64,000 bases of DNA. It comes from P36-A1 sp049478495 (lineage in GTDB: Bacteria > Bacillota_I > Bacilli_A > JAJDGJ01). Below the pieces are notes generated by a model that was given only the letters and a program-made list of their open reading frames with translations, did no database searches and was not told where the DNA came from. Shown here piece after piece: positions 24,739 to 33,961 of the stretch. The stretch lies in contig NZ_CP168083.1 of NCBI RefSeq assembly GCF_049478495.1, positions 744,001 through 808,000 of the forward strand, given 5' to 3'. A program made the translations under genes and the position numbers. Every line of letters starts with the position of its first letter. The first letter of the stretch is position 1.

Positions 24739-26550
24739 ATGAGTAAAGTAATTGGTATTGACTTAGGTACAACAAATTCATGTATTGCAGTAATGGAAAA
24801 TGGGGAAGCAAAAGTAATTCCTAATCCAGAAGGAAATAGAACAACACCATCAGTTGTTGCTTTTAAAAATGGTGAAAGAATAGTTGGGGAAGCAGCAAAA
24901 CGTCAAGCTGCAACAAACAAAGATACTATTTCATCAATAAAAAGACATATGGGAACAAATTTCAAAGCAGAAGCTGAAGGTAAAGAATATACACCTCAAG
25001 AAGTTTCAGCATTCATTTTACAAACATTAAAAGGATATGCAGAAGAGTATTTAGGTGAAAAAGTTACTAAAGCAGTAATTACAGTTCCAGCATACTTTAA
25101 TGATGCACAAAGACAAGCAACAAAAGATGCTGGTCGTATTGCAGGATTAGAAGTAGAAAGAATTATCAATGAACCAACTGCTGCAGCTTTAGCATTTGGT
25201 ATAGATAAAACAGAAAAAGAAGAAAAAGTATTAGTATTTGACTTAGGTGGAGGAACATTTGATGTTTCTGTACTAGAACTTGCTGATGGTACATTTGAAG
25301 TATTATCAACATCAGGAGATAACATGTTAGGTGGAGATGACTTTGATAATAAAGTAGTAAACTATTTAGCAGATGAGTTTAAAAAAGATGTTGGTGTTGA
25401 CTTAAGAAACGATAGATCAGCAATGCAAAGACTTAAAGAAGCAGCTGAAAAAGCTAAAAAAGAATTATCAGGTTTAGCTCAAACACAAATTTCATTACCA
25501 TTTATTACTGCAACAGAAGCAGGACCACAACACTTGGAAATAACATTGACTAGAGCTAAATTTAATGAATTAACTAGTGATTTAGTTGCAAGAACAGTTC
25601 AACCAGTAAAACAAGCTTTAAAAGATGCTAATTTAAATGCAAGTGAAATTGATCAAGTACTTTTAGTTGGTGGTTCAACAAGAATACCAGCAGTTCAAGA
25701 TGAAGTTAAAAAATTATTACAAAAAGAACCAAATAAATCAGTAAACCCTGATGAAGTAGTAGCAATGGGTGCTGCAATTCAAGGTGGAGTTATTGCAGGG
25801 GATGTAAAAGATGTTTTATTACTAGATGTTACACCACTTTCATTAGGTATTGAAACAATGGGAGCTGTAATGACTAAACTGATTGATAGAAATACAACAA
25901 TTCCAACATCTAAATCACAAGTATTCTCAACAGCAGTTGATAATCAACCAGCAGTAGATATTCACGTATTACAAGGTGAAAGACCAATGGCTACTGATAA
26001 TAAGACATTAGGTAGATTCCAACTAGCAGACATTCCAGCTGCACCAAGAGGAGTTCCTCAAATTGAAGTAACATTCTCAATTGATGTTAATGGTATTGTT
26101 TCTGTTAAAGCTAAAGATTTAGGAACTAATAAAGAACAATCAATTACAATTACATCTGATCATGGTTTAAGTGAAGCTGATATTGAAAAAATGGTTCAAG
26201 ATGCTGAAATGCACAAAGCAGAAGATGAAAAAAGAAAAGAAGAAATAGAAACAAAAAATAAAGCAGAACAAATGATTTATCAAATTGATAAAACAATTGA
26301 AGATGCTGGTGATAAAGTTGATAATGCTCAAAAAGAACAAGTTAATGAATTAAAAGCAGATCTACAAAAATCATTAGATGAAAATGATATTGAAGGTTTA
26401 AAAACAAAAATGGATAACTTAGAAAAAATGATGCATGAAATGGCTGGTCAAATGTATTCACAACCTGATCAATCTGAAGCTTCAGCTCAACCTGAAGAAG
26501 AAAAAATTCAAGATGATGTAGTAGATGCTGACTTTGAAGAAAAAAAATAA
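24739..26550 (+). CDS. dnaK: chaperone DnaK (Hsp70)
   Basis: 603 aa from the ATG at 24739, where AAAGGAG and the family N-terminus SKVIGIDLGTTNSC agree; an earlier in-frame start at 24703 overlaps grpE. The nucleotide-binding domain (GIDLGTTNS, DLGGGTFDVS, VGGSTRIPAVQ), substrate-binding domain (VTPLSLGIET) and helical lid are complete. As in most Gram-positive DnaK proteins, the N-terminal domain lacks the ~24-residue insert near residue 80 found in E. coli. The C-terminal tail is acidic. Confidence 0.98.
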   Translation: MSKVIGIDLGTTNSCIAVMENGEAKVIPNPEGNRTTPSVVAFKNGERIVGEAAKRQAATNKDTISSIKRHMGTNFKAEAEGKEYTPQEVSAFILQTLKGYAEEYLGEKVTKAVITVPAYFNDAQRQATKDAGRIAGLEVERIINEPTAAALAFGIDKTEKEEKVLVFDLGGGTFDVSVLELADGTFEVLSTSGDNMLGGDDFDNKVVNYLADEFKKDVGVDLRNDRSAMQRLKEAAEKAKKELSGLAQTQISLPFITATEAGPQHLEITLTRAKFNELTSDLVARTVQPVKQALKDANLNASEIDQVLLVGGSTRIPAVQDEVKKLLQKEPNKSVNPDEVVAMGAAIQGGVIAGDVKDVLLLDVTPLSLGIETMGAVMTKLIDRNTTIPTSKSQVFSTAVDNQPAVDIHVLQGERPMATDNKTLGRFQLADIPAAPRGVPQIEVTFSIDVNGIVSVKAKDLGTNKEQSITITSDHGLSEADIEKMVQDAEMHKAEDEKRKEEIETKNKAEQMIYQIDKTIEDAGDKVDNAQKEQVNELKADLQKSLDENDIEGLKTKMDNLEKMMHEMAGQMYSQPDQSEASAQPEEEKIQDDVVDADFEEKK

Positions 26551-26571
26551 TTTAAGATAGCGGGTGGACTC

Positions 26572-27705
26572 ATGGCCAAAAGAGATTACTATGAAGTATT
26601 AGGTATCAGCAAAAATGCTGATGCTTCAGAAATAAAAAAAGCTTATCGTAAGATGGCAAAAAAATATCATCCGGACGCAAATGATAGTCCAGATGCAGAA
26701 GAAAAGTTTAAAGAAATACAAGAAGCCTACGAAGTCTTAGGTGATGAACAAAAACGTGAAACATATGATCAATACGGTCATTCTGCTTTTGATCAAAACG
26801 GTAACCAAGGTGGTTTTGGTGGCTTTTCAGGACAAGGATTTGGATTTGATGATCTATCAGATATTTTTGGATCATTCTTTGGTGGAGGTTTTGGTTCAAG
26901 ATCAAGTCAATCCTCTGCAAGTAGACCATCACAAGGTGAAAATAAATTTGTAGTTTTAACAATTGATTTTCTTGAAGCCGTACATGGAACAAATAAAGAA
27001 ATTGAAATTAGTTTTGATGAAGAATGTCCTCATTGTCATGGTAGTGGTGCAGAAACTCCAGAAGATATTACAACATGTCATACATGTCATGGTAGTGGAG
27101 TAGTTCAAGAACAAGTAAGAACTGCCTTTGGAACAATGCTGAATCAAAAAGTATGTCCAACATGTCATGGAACTGGAAAAGAAATTAAGAATAAATGTCA
27201 TGTTTGTCATGGTTCTGGAAGTCTTACTAAGAAGATTAAAGTTGAAATTAAAGTTCCAGCTGGAATTAATAGTGGTCAACAACTAAGAGTTGCAGGTAAG
27301 GGTGAAAGAGGACAAAATGGTGGACCTTATGGTGATTTATACGTAGAGATCAACATTAGAAAACATGATATGTTTACTAGAGATGGAAAAGATATCTATT
27401 TAACAATTCCAATTTCATTTGCTGATGCAGCTCTAGGTACCAAAGTAGATGTACCAACAGTGCATGGTGATGTAGAATTTACTATACCTGAAGGAACACA
27501 ACCTAAGACAAAATTTAGGTTGAAAAATAAAGGTGTCAAAGATATTAGAGGAAACAGTTATGGACATCAATATGTAACAGTAGATGTTGTAACACCAACT
27601 AAACTATCTAAAGAAGAAAAAGATTTAATTAGACAGTTGAAAGATTTAGAATCAAATAAAGGTGGATCACTATTCGATAAATTCATCAAAAAATTCAAAA
27701 ATTAG
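26572..27705 (+). CDS. dnaJ: chaperone DnaJ (Hsp40)
   Basis: 377 aa. The J domain (residues 4-70) has HPD in YHPDAND. A Gly/Phe-rich region (~75-115) follows, then four zinc-binding repeats of C-x-x-C-H-G-S/T-G and two C-terminal beta domains. It stimulates DnaK ATPase and passes on unfolded clients. Weak SD (GGGTGG). Last gene of the heat-shock operon. Confidence 0.97.
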   Translation: MAKRDYYEVLGISKNADASEIKKAYRKMAKKYHPDANDSPDAEEKFKEIQEAYEVLGDEQKRETYDQYGHSAFDQNGNQGGFGGFSGQGFGFDDLSDIFGSFFGGGFGSRSSQSSASRPSQGENKFVVLTIDFLEAVHGTNKEIEISFDEECPHCHGSGAETPEDITTCHTCHGSGVVQEQVRTAFGTMLNQKVCPTCHGTGKEIKNKCHVCHGSGSLTKKIKVEIKVPAGINSGQQLRVAGKGERGQNGGPYGDLYVEINIRKHDMFTRDGKDIYLTIPISFADAALGTKVDVPTVHGDVEFTIPEGTQPKTKFRLKNKGVKDIRGNSYGHQYVTVDVVTPTKLSKEEKDLIRQLKDLESNKGGSLFDKFIKKFKN

Positions 27706-27707
27706 TT

Positions 27708-27743
27708 AAAGAAGGAAATTGTAAAATTTCCTTCTTTTTTTTT
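27708..27743 (+). terminator. intrinsic terminator of the hrcA operon
   Basis: A perfect 13-bp stem (AAAGAAGGAAATT / AATTTCCTTCTTT) with a long T run. Confidence 0.9.
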
Positions 27744-27799
27744 GTAATAAAAAAGGGCTTTTTAGAAATACAGGCATATCACTAATTGAGGTGATAAAA

Positions 27800-28156
27800 A
27801 TGAATTACTATTTACTAACAGTATTAATAATAATGTCAATAAATGATTATTATAAATTAGAAGTTTCAAATATTCTAATGTTAGCTTTGATTCCATTAAT
27901 AAACTTGAAAATTGAAGTTTTTATATTTTTCATGTTATTACTAATTGCTTTTCCATATATATCAAATTATATTGGAGGAGCTGATTTAAAAATTGGTTTA
28001 ATAATGTATTCAATACTTGAATTAAATCAATTCATTAACTGGCTTTTAATTTCAACTTTTGTTGCATTGATGTTATTAGTTTTATTAAAAAAGAAACAAA
28101 TATATATGTTTCCATTTTTTACGATAGGATATGTGCTCACATGTCAATTAATATGA
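27800..28156 (+). CDS. minimal A24-type prepilin peptidase-like membrane protein
   Basis: 118 aa from the ATG at 27800, after GAGGTGAT; a GTG three codons earlier lies within that SD. Four or five hydrophobic helices. Both catalytic aspartate motifs of A24 aspartic membrane peptidases are recognisable: the first in MSINDYYKLEVSNIL, the second in GGADLKI, here with Ala where GxGD has Gly. The N-terminal methylase domain of full PilD/ComC is absent. It would cut type IV-like prepilins such as ComGC, but no pilin gene is in the window. It overlaps radC by 16 bp. Confidence 0.65.
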   Translation: MNYYLLTVLIIMSINDYYKLEVSNILMLALIPLINLKIEVFIFFMLLLIAFPYISNYIGGADLKIGLIMYSILELNQFINWLLISTFVALMLLVLLKKKQIYMFPFFTIGYVLTCQLI

Positions 28157-28821
28157 AAATGCTTCCTAAAGTGTTACAACCAAGAGAAAAAGTTATTTTA
28201 GAAGGCATAAATTCTCTTACAGATGCTGAATTGTTGTCACTAATTTTAAGAACAGGATATAAAGGAAACAATGCTATTATTTTAGCAAATGAAATCTTAC
28301 AACATATTGGTGGAATTCAAAATATAGGAAGTTATAATATAGAACAATTAAAAAAATTTAAAGGAGTAGGTAATTCTAAAGCTACTGAAATTATGGTTAT
28401 AGTAGAATTACAAAAAAGAGTAATAGCAGGAAAGATAAAAGACTATACATATTTAAATAATCCTAAGCAAATATTTAATTTATATCAAGCAAGATTTATC
28501 GAAGAAATGCAAGAAAAATTTATTGTAATAGCATTAAATACTAAAAATGCATTGATAAGTGAACAAATATTATTTGTTGGAACTATCAATAAATCTTTAA
28601 TACATCCAAGAGAGATTCTAGGCTTTTTAGTAGAAAATAAAGCAGCGAGTTTTATATGTCTTCACAACCATCCATCAGGTGATGTTATTCCTAGTCTAGA
28701 AGATATAGAAGTTACAAATAAATTAATAGAGTTAGGAAATTTAATAGGTATACCATTATTAGATCATATAATCATTGGGAAAAAAGAATACTACAGTTTT
28801 AAAAGTGAAATTGAAATATAA
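28141..28821 (+). CDS. radC: RadC family protein (JAMM/MPN domain)
   Basis: 226 aa; ATGs at 28153 and 28159 are also possible starts. An N-terminal helix-hairpin-helix-like region (SLTDAELLSLILRTG, KFKGVGNSKA) precedes the MPN domain with the JAMM metal motif in HNHPSGDVIPSLEDIEVT. The biochemical role of RadC is unresolved; it is linked to DNA transformation and recombination. In Bacillus, comC and radC also lie close together, so pairing with an A24 peptidase looks conserved. Confidence 0.9.
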   Translation: MSINMKMLPKVLQPREKVILEGINSLTDAELLSLILRTGYKGNNAIILANEILQHIGGIQNIGSYNIEQLKKFKGVGNSKATEIMVIVELQKRVIAGKIKDYTYLNNPKQIFNLYQARFIEEMQEKFIVIALNTKNALISEQILFVGTINKSLIHPREILGFLVENKAASFICLHNHPSGDVIPSLEDIEVTNKLIELGNLIGIPLLDHIIIGKKEYYSFKSEIEI

Positions 28822-29054
28822 AACAATATCATTCCTCATTAAAACTAAAATTATTTTAACCATATTGATGCATATTTGTTGTATTTTTTAATACTGATTA
28901 TAGACATTTAAAAATAATTGCTTATCATAGTCTATATGTCAAATTATGAAGTATAATAAAAAAGATAAATAGACTTATAATTAGAATATATCTCTAGAAT
29001 AAAATGTGTTCTCAATCAAAAAGTTATTGAACGTTCGTTAGTTTAAGTGTATAC

Positions 29055-29060
29055 TATAAT
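29055..29060 (+). promoter_or_regulatory. -10 box of the TetR-ABC operon
   Basis: A perfect TATAAT. TTGAAC (29027-29032) is too far upstream for a standard -35. The gap from radC (28822-29026) shows no other element. Confidence 0.45.
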
Positions 29061-29063
29061 AGT

Positions 29064-29077
29064 CTAACAAGTGTTAG
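29064..29077. promoter_or_regulatory. probable TetR-family operator
   Basis: A perfect inverted repeat, CTAACA-AG-TGTTAG, starts 4 bases after the -10. A second palindrome, GAACGTTC (29029-29036), lies just upstream of the -10. Both suit autorepression by the TetR-like protein encoded next. Confidence 0.55.
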
Positions 29078-29100
29078 TGTAATCAGGCAAGGAGTCGAGT

Positions 29101-29622
29101 ATGAGTAGAGATAAAATATTGCTTGAAAGTTTAAATGTAATAAAAGAAAATGGATTAGAAAACTTTTCAATGAGAAAATTAGCAGAAGTTTTAAAAATTA
29201 AACCAGCATCTATTTATCATTATTTTAAAAGCAAAGAAGAAATATTAAATGCTATTTATATACATGGGGTAGATTTATTAATTGAATCAGAAAATATGGA
29301 TGCTAAAGATTTTGAAGAATATTTTTTAATTCATATAAAAAATCTATTAGAAAACAAGATATGGTTTAGATTTGTCTTTAGATATCGAGAAGCAGCTTTT
29401 TTAACAGATGAAACTAAAGTTATGGCAAAAAAATATCAAAAAGTTCAACAAGAAACATTTAATAAAATGTTAGAAGAAAAATCTTATTTTAAAAAAACAG
29501 AGGAAAATAGATTTATCATTGAAGGAACTATATTACAACTTATGTATGCTAATCGCAAGATTAGTGACAAGCAATTAAAAATAGTAATAAGAAAACTATT
29601 AGCCGCGATAAAGGAGGAATAA
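29101..29622 (+). CDS. TetR/AcrR family transcriptional regulator
   Basis: 173 aa, a little short. The N-terminal helix-turn-helix (residues ~5-48: ENGLENFSMRKLAEVLKIKPASIYHYFKSKEEIL) is standard; the C-terminal ligand domain is unlike any I can name. It is two bases from a pair of ABC exporter genes, so it most likely represses them and is released by a transported compound. Confidence 0.9.
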   Translation: MSRDKILLESLNVIKENGLENFSMRKLAEVLKIKPASIYHYFKSKEEILNAIYIHGVDLLIESENMDAKDFEEYFLIHIKNLLENKIWFRFVFRYREAAFLTDETKVMAKKYQKVQQETFNKMLEEKSYFKKTEENRFIIEGTILQLMYANRKISDKQLKIVIRKLLAAIKEE

Positions 29623-29623
29623 A

Positions 29624-31366
29624 ATGAATCAACTTATACAATATTTGAAAAGGTATAAATATAATACCTTAGCATCTTTTATATTAATAACTATATCAGC
29701 CATTACAGCCTTAGTTATTCCAAAGTTAATTCAATATGTTATTAATGATGGTATATCAGCTTCAGGTGGTCCAGATATAGAAATAATGCATAAATATGGA
29801 TTAATAATGATAGGTGTAGCAGTTTTAGGTTTAGTATGCGGGATGCTGAATGCTATATCAACTGCAAGACTTGCTCAAAATGTTGGTGCAGATATGAGAA
29901 GTGATGGCTTTTTACAAGTACAAAACTTTTCATATGAAGACATTGAAAAGTTTAAAACTGCAAATTTAGTGGTTAGATTAACAAATGATATTAATCAAAT
30001 TCAAACAGTGGTTATGCTTTTGTTTTCAACACTGATGAGAATGCCAATAATGCTAGTTGGAGCCTTTTATTTAGCAGTTACAACAATGCCGCAACTATGG
30101 TGGGTAATTATTTTATTAATTGTCATAATTGTTGGTGTTATGATGCTAGTTTTAAAAAGAATGGGTCCAATGTTTGGAAAATTTCAAATTCAATTAGATA
30201 AAATTAATTCTATTATAAAAGAAAATTTTATTGGTGCAAGAGTAGTAAAAGCTTTTGTAAGTGAAAAAAAGGAAGAAAAGAAATTTGATGTTGAAAATCA
30301 AGCCTTAAGAGATTTAAACTTAGGCGTTGGTAATACAATGGCAGTAGTAATGCCAGCATTCATGTTAATTGCAAACTTGTTAACAGTGTTAGTAATTTAT
30401 TTAACTGCAAACATTGCTCAAACAGATGTTAGTGCACTTGGATCAATGGTATCATACATCAATTATTTATCACAAGTAATGATGGCTTTGATAATTGGTG
30501 GAATGGTTACGATGCAATTTTCAAGAGCATTTGTTTCATTAAAAAGATTTAATGAAATAATTGAAACAAAACCATCAATTCAATATGTTGAAGGTAATGA
30601 TATTAATTTAAAAGGTAAAATAGAGTTTAAAGATGTAACTTTTACTTATCCTGATGCTGTTTATCCTTCTTTAACAGATGTTTCATTTACAATTAATCCA
30701 GGTGAAAAAGTAGGATTAGTAGGACCGACTGGAGCAGGTAAATCAACACTTGTTCATTTAATATTAAGATTGTTTGATGTTAATAATGGAGAAGTTTTAT
30801 TAGATGATAAAAACATAAAGCTAATTCCAAAACAAACATTAAGAGAAGATGTTTCTATTGTGCTTCAAAAGCCAATTCTTTTTTCAGGAACGATTCAAGA
30901 AAACTTAATAAATGGTAGTAATGCAAACGAAAAAGAAATGATGAAAGCTGCAAGAGATGCACAAGCTGCAGAATTTATTGAAAGATTAACACAAGAGTAT
31001 CACTCAGATGTAAATGCAAGAGGTTCAAATTTCTCTGGTGGACAAAAACAAAGATTATCAATTGCTAGAGGTTTAATAGGTCATCCACCAATTTTGGTGT
31101 TAGATGATTCAACATCTGCTTTAGATTCTAAAAGTGAAAAAGCTGTTAAAGATGCTTTATACTCTAAATACTATGAAGATGAAACTGTCATAATTATTGC
31201 TCAAAAAATAAGTTCTATTATTGAAGCAGACAAAGTAATAGTTTTAAATGATGGAAGATTAGTAGGTTTTGATACACCAGCTAATTTATTGAAAAATAAT
31301 AAATATTATCAAGAAATATTTAATTCACAAGAAGGACAGAAACGAGGTGCTGAAGATGAAAACTAA
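29624..31366 (+). CDS. ABC multidrug-type exporter subunit with degenerate ATP site
   Basis: 580 aa: six membrane helices (1-310) then a nucleotide-binding domain. Walker A is GPTGAGKST and the signature NFSGGQKQRLSIARG is canonical. The residue after Walker B Asp is Asp (VLDDSTSALD) instead of catalytic Glu, and the switch His is replaced by Gln (IIIAQKISS). This is the usual non-catalytic half of heterodimeric exporters such as BmrCD or LmrCD. It overlaps the partner gene by 11 bp. Substrate unknown. Confidence 0.9.
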   Translation: MNQLIQYLKRYKYNTLASFILITISAITALVIPKLIQYVINDGISASGGPDIEIMHKYGLIMIGVAVLGLVCGMLNAISTARLAQNVGADMRSDGFLQVQNFSYEDIEKFKTANLVVRLTNDINQIQTVVMLLFSTLMRMPIMLVGAFYLAVTTMPQLWWVIILLIVIIVGVMMLVLKRMGPMFGKFQIQLDKINSIIKENFIGARVVKAFVSEKKEEKKFDVENQALRDLNLGVGNTMAVVMPAFMLIANLLTVLVIYLTANIAQTDVSALGSMVSYINYLSQVMMALIIGGMVTMQFSRAFVSLKRFNEIIETKPSIQYVEGNDINLKGKIEFKDVTFTYPDAVYPSLTDVSFTINPGEKVGLVGPTGAGKSTLVHLILRLFDVNNGEVLLDDKNIKLIPKQTLREDVSIVLQKPILFSGTIQENLINGSNANEKEMMKAARDAQAAEFIERLTQEYHSDVNARGSNFSGGQKQRLSIARGLIGHPPILVLDDSTSALDSKSEKAVKDALYSKYYEDETVIIIAQKISSIIEADKVIVLNDGRLVGFDTPANLLKNNKYYQEIFNSQEGQKRGAEDEN

Positions 31367-33158
31367 TAAAACAAAAGACAATCAGTCACTATCTGTAGGT
31401 ATTTCCTTTTTATGGAGATATATTAAAAAATATAGAGTATCTTTAGTATTTGTAGTTGCTTTTATTATATTCTCAACTTGGTTACAAGTTAAAGCACCTT
31501 TAATTATGGGAGATGCCATAAATGATTTAGCTGCTTATATTCAAGCTTATATGACTCCAAATGGAGATACATTAGAAACACATACTAGCTTTGTTAATAC
31601 AGTATTTAAACTTGGTGGTGCATACTTATTAGTTTCTTTAAGTATGTTTACATATCAAATGATTATGAGTAGAGTTGCAAGTGGAACCTCTTCACGTATT
31701 AGAAATGCTTTATTTAATAAACTACAAAAATTATCAATTAGATTCTTTGATCAATCTAATGAAGGAGATATCTTAAGTAGATTTACAAATGATGTTGATA
31801 ATATTAATATGTTACTAACTCAATCATTAGTACAAATAATTTCATCAATTGCACTTTTAGTAAGTATTAGTTATACAATGTTCAAAGAGGAAGCATCTCT
31901 TGGAACTATTGTTGTAGGTTTAGCTTTAATAGCAGGAGTATTTGTATTGTTATTAACTAGACAAGCTAAAAAATATGTAGGAGTTCAACAAGCTAAACTT
32001 GGAGCTTTGAATGGATATATAGATGAAAAAATTTCAGGACAAAAATTAATAATAACAACTGGTACTGAAAAAGATACATATGAAGGATTTGTACCTTTTA
32101 ATGAAGATTATCGAGACGTATCTAAAAAAGGACAAGCATTTTCAAATGTATTGTTTCCTATGGTTCAAGGATTTTCAATGATAGCTATTGGTTCAATAAT
32201 TTATTTTGGTGCACAATCTGTAATTGATGGTACCGTTACTGTTGGATTACTAGTTGCCTTTATTCAATATACACAAAGATTTTTCCAACCATTAACTCAA
32301 ATAGTTTCTCAATATAATACGTCTAGATTAGCTGTTACAGGAGCTGGTAGAGCTCAAGAAATATTAGATGTTCCAGAAGAAGTAGTTAATATTAAAGATG
32401 CTATAAAAATTAAAAAAATATCTGAAAATATCATTTTTAAAGATGTTGATTTTGGTTATTTAGAAAATAAACCAGTACTAAAAAATGTTAATCTTGTAGT
32501 TGAAAATGGACATAAAGTTGCATTAGTAGGTCCAACTGGTTCAGGTAAAACAACTATCATAAACCTTTTAAATAGATTCTATGATACTACAAGTGGAGAA
32601 ATATTTATTGATAATTATGAAATTAAAGATCTTGAATTAGGAAGCTTGAGAAGAAAGATTGGTAATGTTTTACAAGATACAGTTCTTTTCTCAGGTACTA
32701 TTAAAGATAACATAGGTTATGGAAAGCCTGAAGCTACTATAGATGAAGTACAAGATGCTGCTAAAGCTGCAGAGATACATGATTATATTGTTAGTTTACC
32801 AGATGGCTATAACACAGTTGTTGATGATAGTAATTCAATATTCAGTGTTGGTCAAAAACAACTTATATCTATTGCAAGAACTTTAATTGTAAATCCAGAT
32901 CTTATTATCTTGGATGAGGCTACTAGTAATGTTGATACTGTAACTGAACAAAAAATTCAACGTGCAATGGATAAAGTATTAAAAGGTAGAACAAGCTTTG
33001 TAATTGCTCACAGACTTAAAACCATACTTGATGCAGATAAAATTGTCGTTTTAAGAGATGGTGAAGTAATAGAACAAGGAACAAATGAAGAATTGTTAAA
33101 AGCTAATGGATTCTATGCTGAATTATATAAAAATCAATTTGTAGATGCTTTAGATTAA
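31356..33158 (+). CDS. ABC multidrug-type exporter subunit with catalytic Walker B
   Basis: 600 aa from the ATG at 31356 (GAGGTG 5 bases upstream); a GTG at 31347 is in the SD itself. Six membrane helices and a nucleotide-binding domain with Walker A (GPTGSGKTT), catalytic Glu (LIILDEATSNVD) and switch His (IAHRLKT). Its own signature is altered to FSVGQKQLISIART. The defects complement those of the partner, so one composite ATP site is consensus and one degenerate. Confidence 0.9.
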   Translation: MKTNKTKDNQSLSVGISFLWRYIKKYRVSLVFVVAFIIFSTWLQVKAPLIMGDAINDLAAYIQAYMTPNGDTLETHTSFVNTVFKLGGAYLLVSLSMFTYQMIMSRVASGTSSRIRNALFNKLQKLSIRFFDQSNEGDILSRFTNDVDNINMLLTQSLVQIISSIALLVSISYTMFKEEASLGTIVVGLALIAGVFVLLLTRQAKKYVGVQQAKLGALNGYIDEKISGQKLIITTGTEKDTYEGFVPFNEDYRDVSKKGQAFSNVLFPMVQGFSMIAIGSIIYFGAQSVIDGTVTVGLLVAFIQYTQRFFQPLTQIVSQYNTSRLAVTGAGRAQEILDVPEEVVNIKDAIKIKKISENIIFKDVDFGYLENKPVLKNVNLVVENGHKVALVGPTGSGKTTIINLLNRFYDTTSGEIFIDNYEIKDLELGSLRRKIGNVLQDTVLFSGTIKDNIGYGKPEATIDEVQDAAKAAEIHDYIVSLPDGYNTVVDDSNSIFSVGQKQLISIARTLIVNPDLIILDEATSNVDTVTEQKIQRAMDKVLKGRTSFVIAHRLKTILDADKIVVLRDGEVIEQGTNEELLKANGFYAELYKNQFVDALD

Positions 33159-33195
33159 GGGTTGTTATAAATAAAATTTTTAAGGGGATGTATTT

Positions 33196-33912
33196 ATGAA
33201 ACATACAAATATAATAAAACCAGTACTTAATGATAGTGATATAGATAAAATAAGTGAATGGCTACTTACAAGCGCTAATATAGATGAACATAAAGGTTTA
33301 CTTGCAAGACTAAGACTTATGATGTTAGAGTATGAGTGTGCAATTAAGGAAATAGTTACAAAATTAGAAATTCTAAATTTAGAAATGTCACTTACATCTG
33401 AACATAATCCAATTCAAACAATAAAAAGTAGAATGAAAACACCAAAGAGTATAAGAAATAAATTACAAAAACATAATATTGAATTTTCAATAGAAAACAT
33501 AGAAGATAATTTATTAGATATAGCTGGTATTAGAGTAATTGTAGGCTATATAGATGATATTTACTCAGTTGTAGATGTTTTACTTAGACAAGATGATATC
33601 ACTTTAGTTAAGTGTAAAGATTATATAAAAAACCCAAAAGAAAATGGATATCGAAGTTTACATTTAGTTGTAACAGTTCCAGTGTTTTTTTCAAATCAAA
33701 AAAAATTAGTTAATGTTGAAATACAAATAAGAACAATAGCAATGGATTTTTGGGCATCACTTGAGCATAGTTTAAGATATAAGAATGAATCTCAAATAGA
33801 ACTTGATGTGTTGCAACAACTTAAAAATGCTGCTGAGGTTATAAGTGTTACTGATAAAAACATGATGGAATTACGAAAAACAATAGATCAATATGATAGC
33901 TTAAAAGAATAA
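33196..33912 (+). CDS. relQ: small alarmone synthetase (RelQ/YjbM type)
   Basis: 238 aa, with only the (p)ppGpp synthetase domain and no HD hydrolase, TGS or ACT parts. Recognisable motifs are SRMKTPKSI, DIAGIRVIVGY, KNPKENGYRSLHLVV and VEIQIRTIAMDFWASLEH (substrate and Mg2+ site). It transfers pyrophosphate from ATP to GDP or GTP, giving alarmones under stress. AAGGGGAT precedes the ATG. It lies 37 bases after the ABC genes and may be read through from them. Confidence 0.9.
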   Translation: MKHTNIIKPVLNDSDIDKISEWLLTSANIDEHKGLLARLRLMMLEYECAIKEIVTKLEILNLEMSLTSEHNPIQTIKSRMKTPKSIRNKLQKHNIEFSIENIEDNLLDIAGIRVIVGYIDDIYSVVDVLLRQDDITLVKCKDYIKNPKENGYRSLHLVVTVPVFFSNQKKLVNVEIQIRTIAMDFWASLEHSLRYKNESQIELDVLQQLKNAAEVISVTDKNMMELRKTIDQYDSLKE

Positions 33913-33914
33913 TT

Positions 33915-33961
33915 AAAAAACTGCAAGATTGTATAATATATCAATCTGTGCAGTTTTTTTT
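33915..33961. terminator. terminator between convergent genes
   Basis: AAAAAACTGCA and TGCAGTTTTTT flank an inner AGATTG / CAATCT stem. A and T tracts on both sides make it usable on both strands. Confidence 0.75.

Noticed and set aside
26708..27282. Reading frames on both strands across dnaJ
   Set aside because: They are shadows of the Gly-rich and zinc-repeat parts of dnaJ, with no RBS or recognisable protein features.
29029..29036. LexA (SOS) box at GAACGTTC
   Set aside because: The Gram-positive LexA consensus is CGAAC-N4-GTTCG; here the half-sites abut with no spacer, and the flanking TetR gene gives a simpler explanation.
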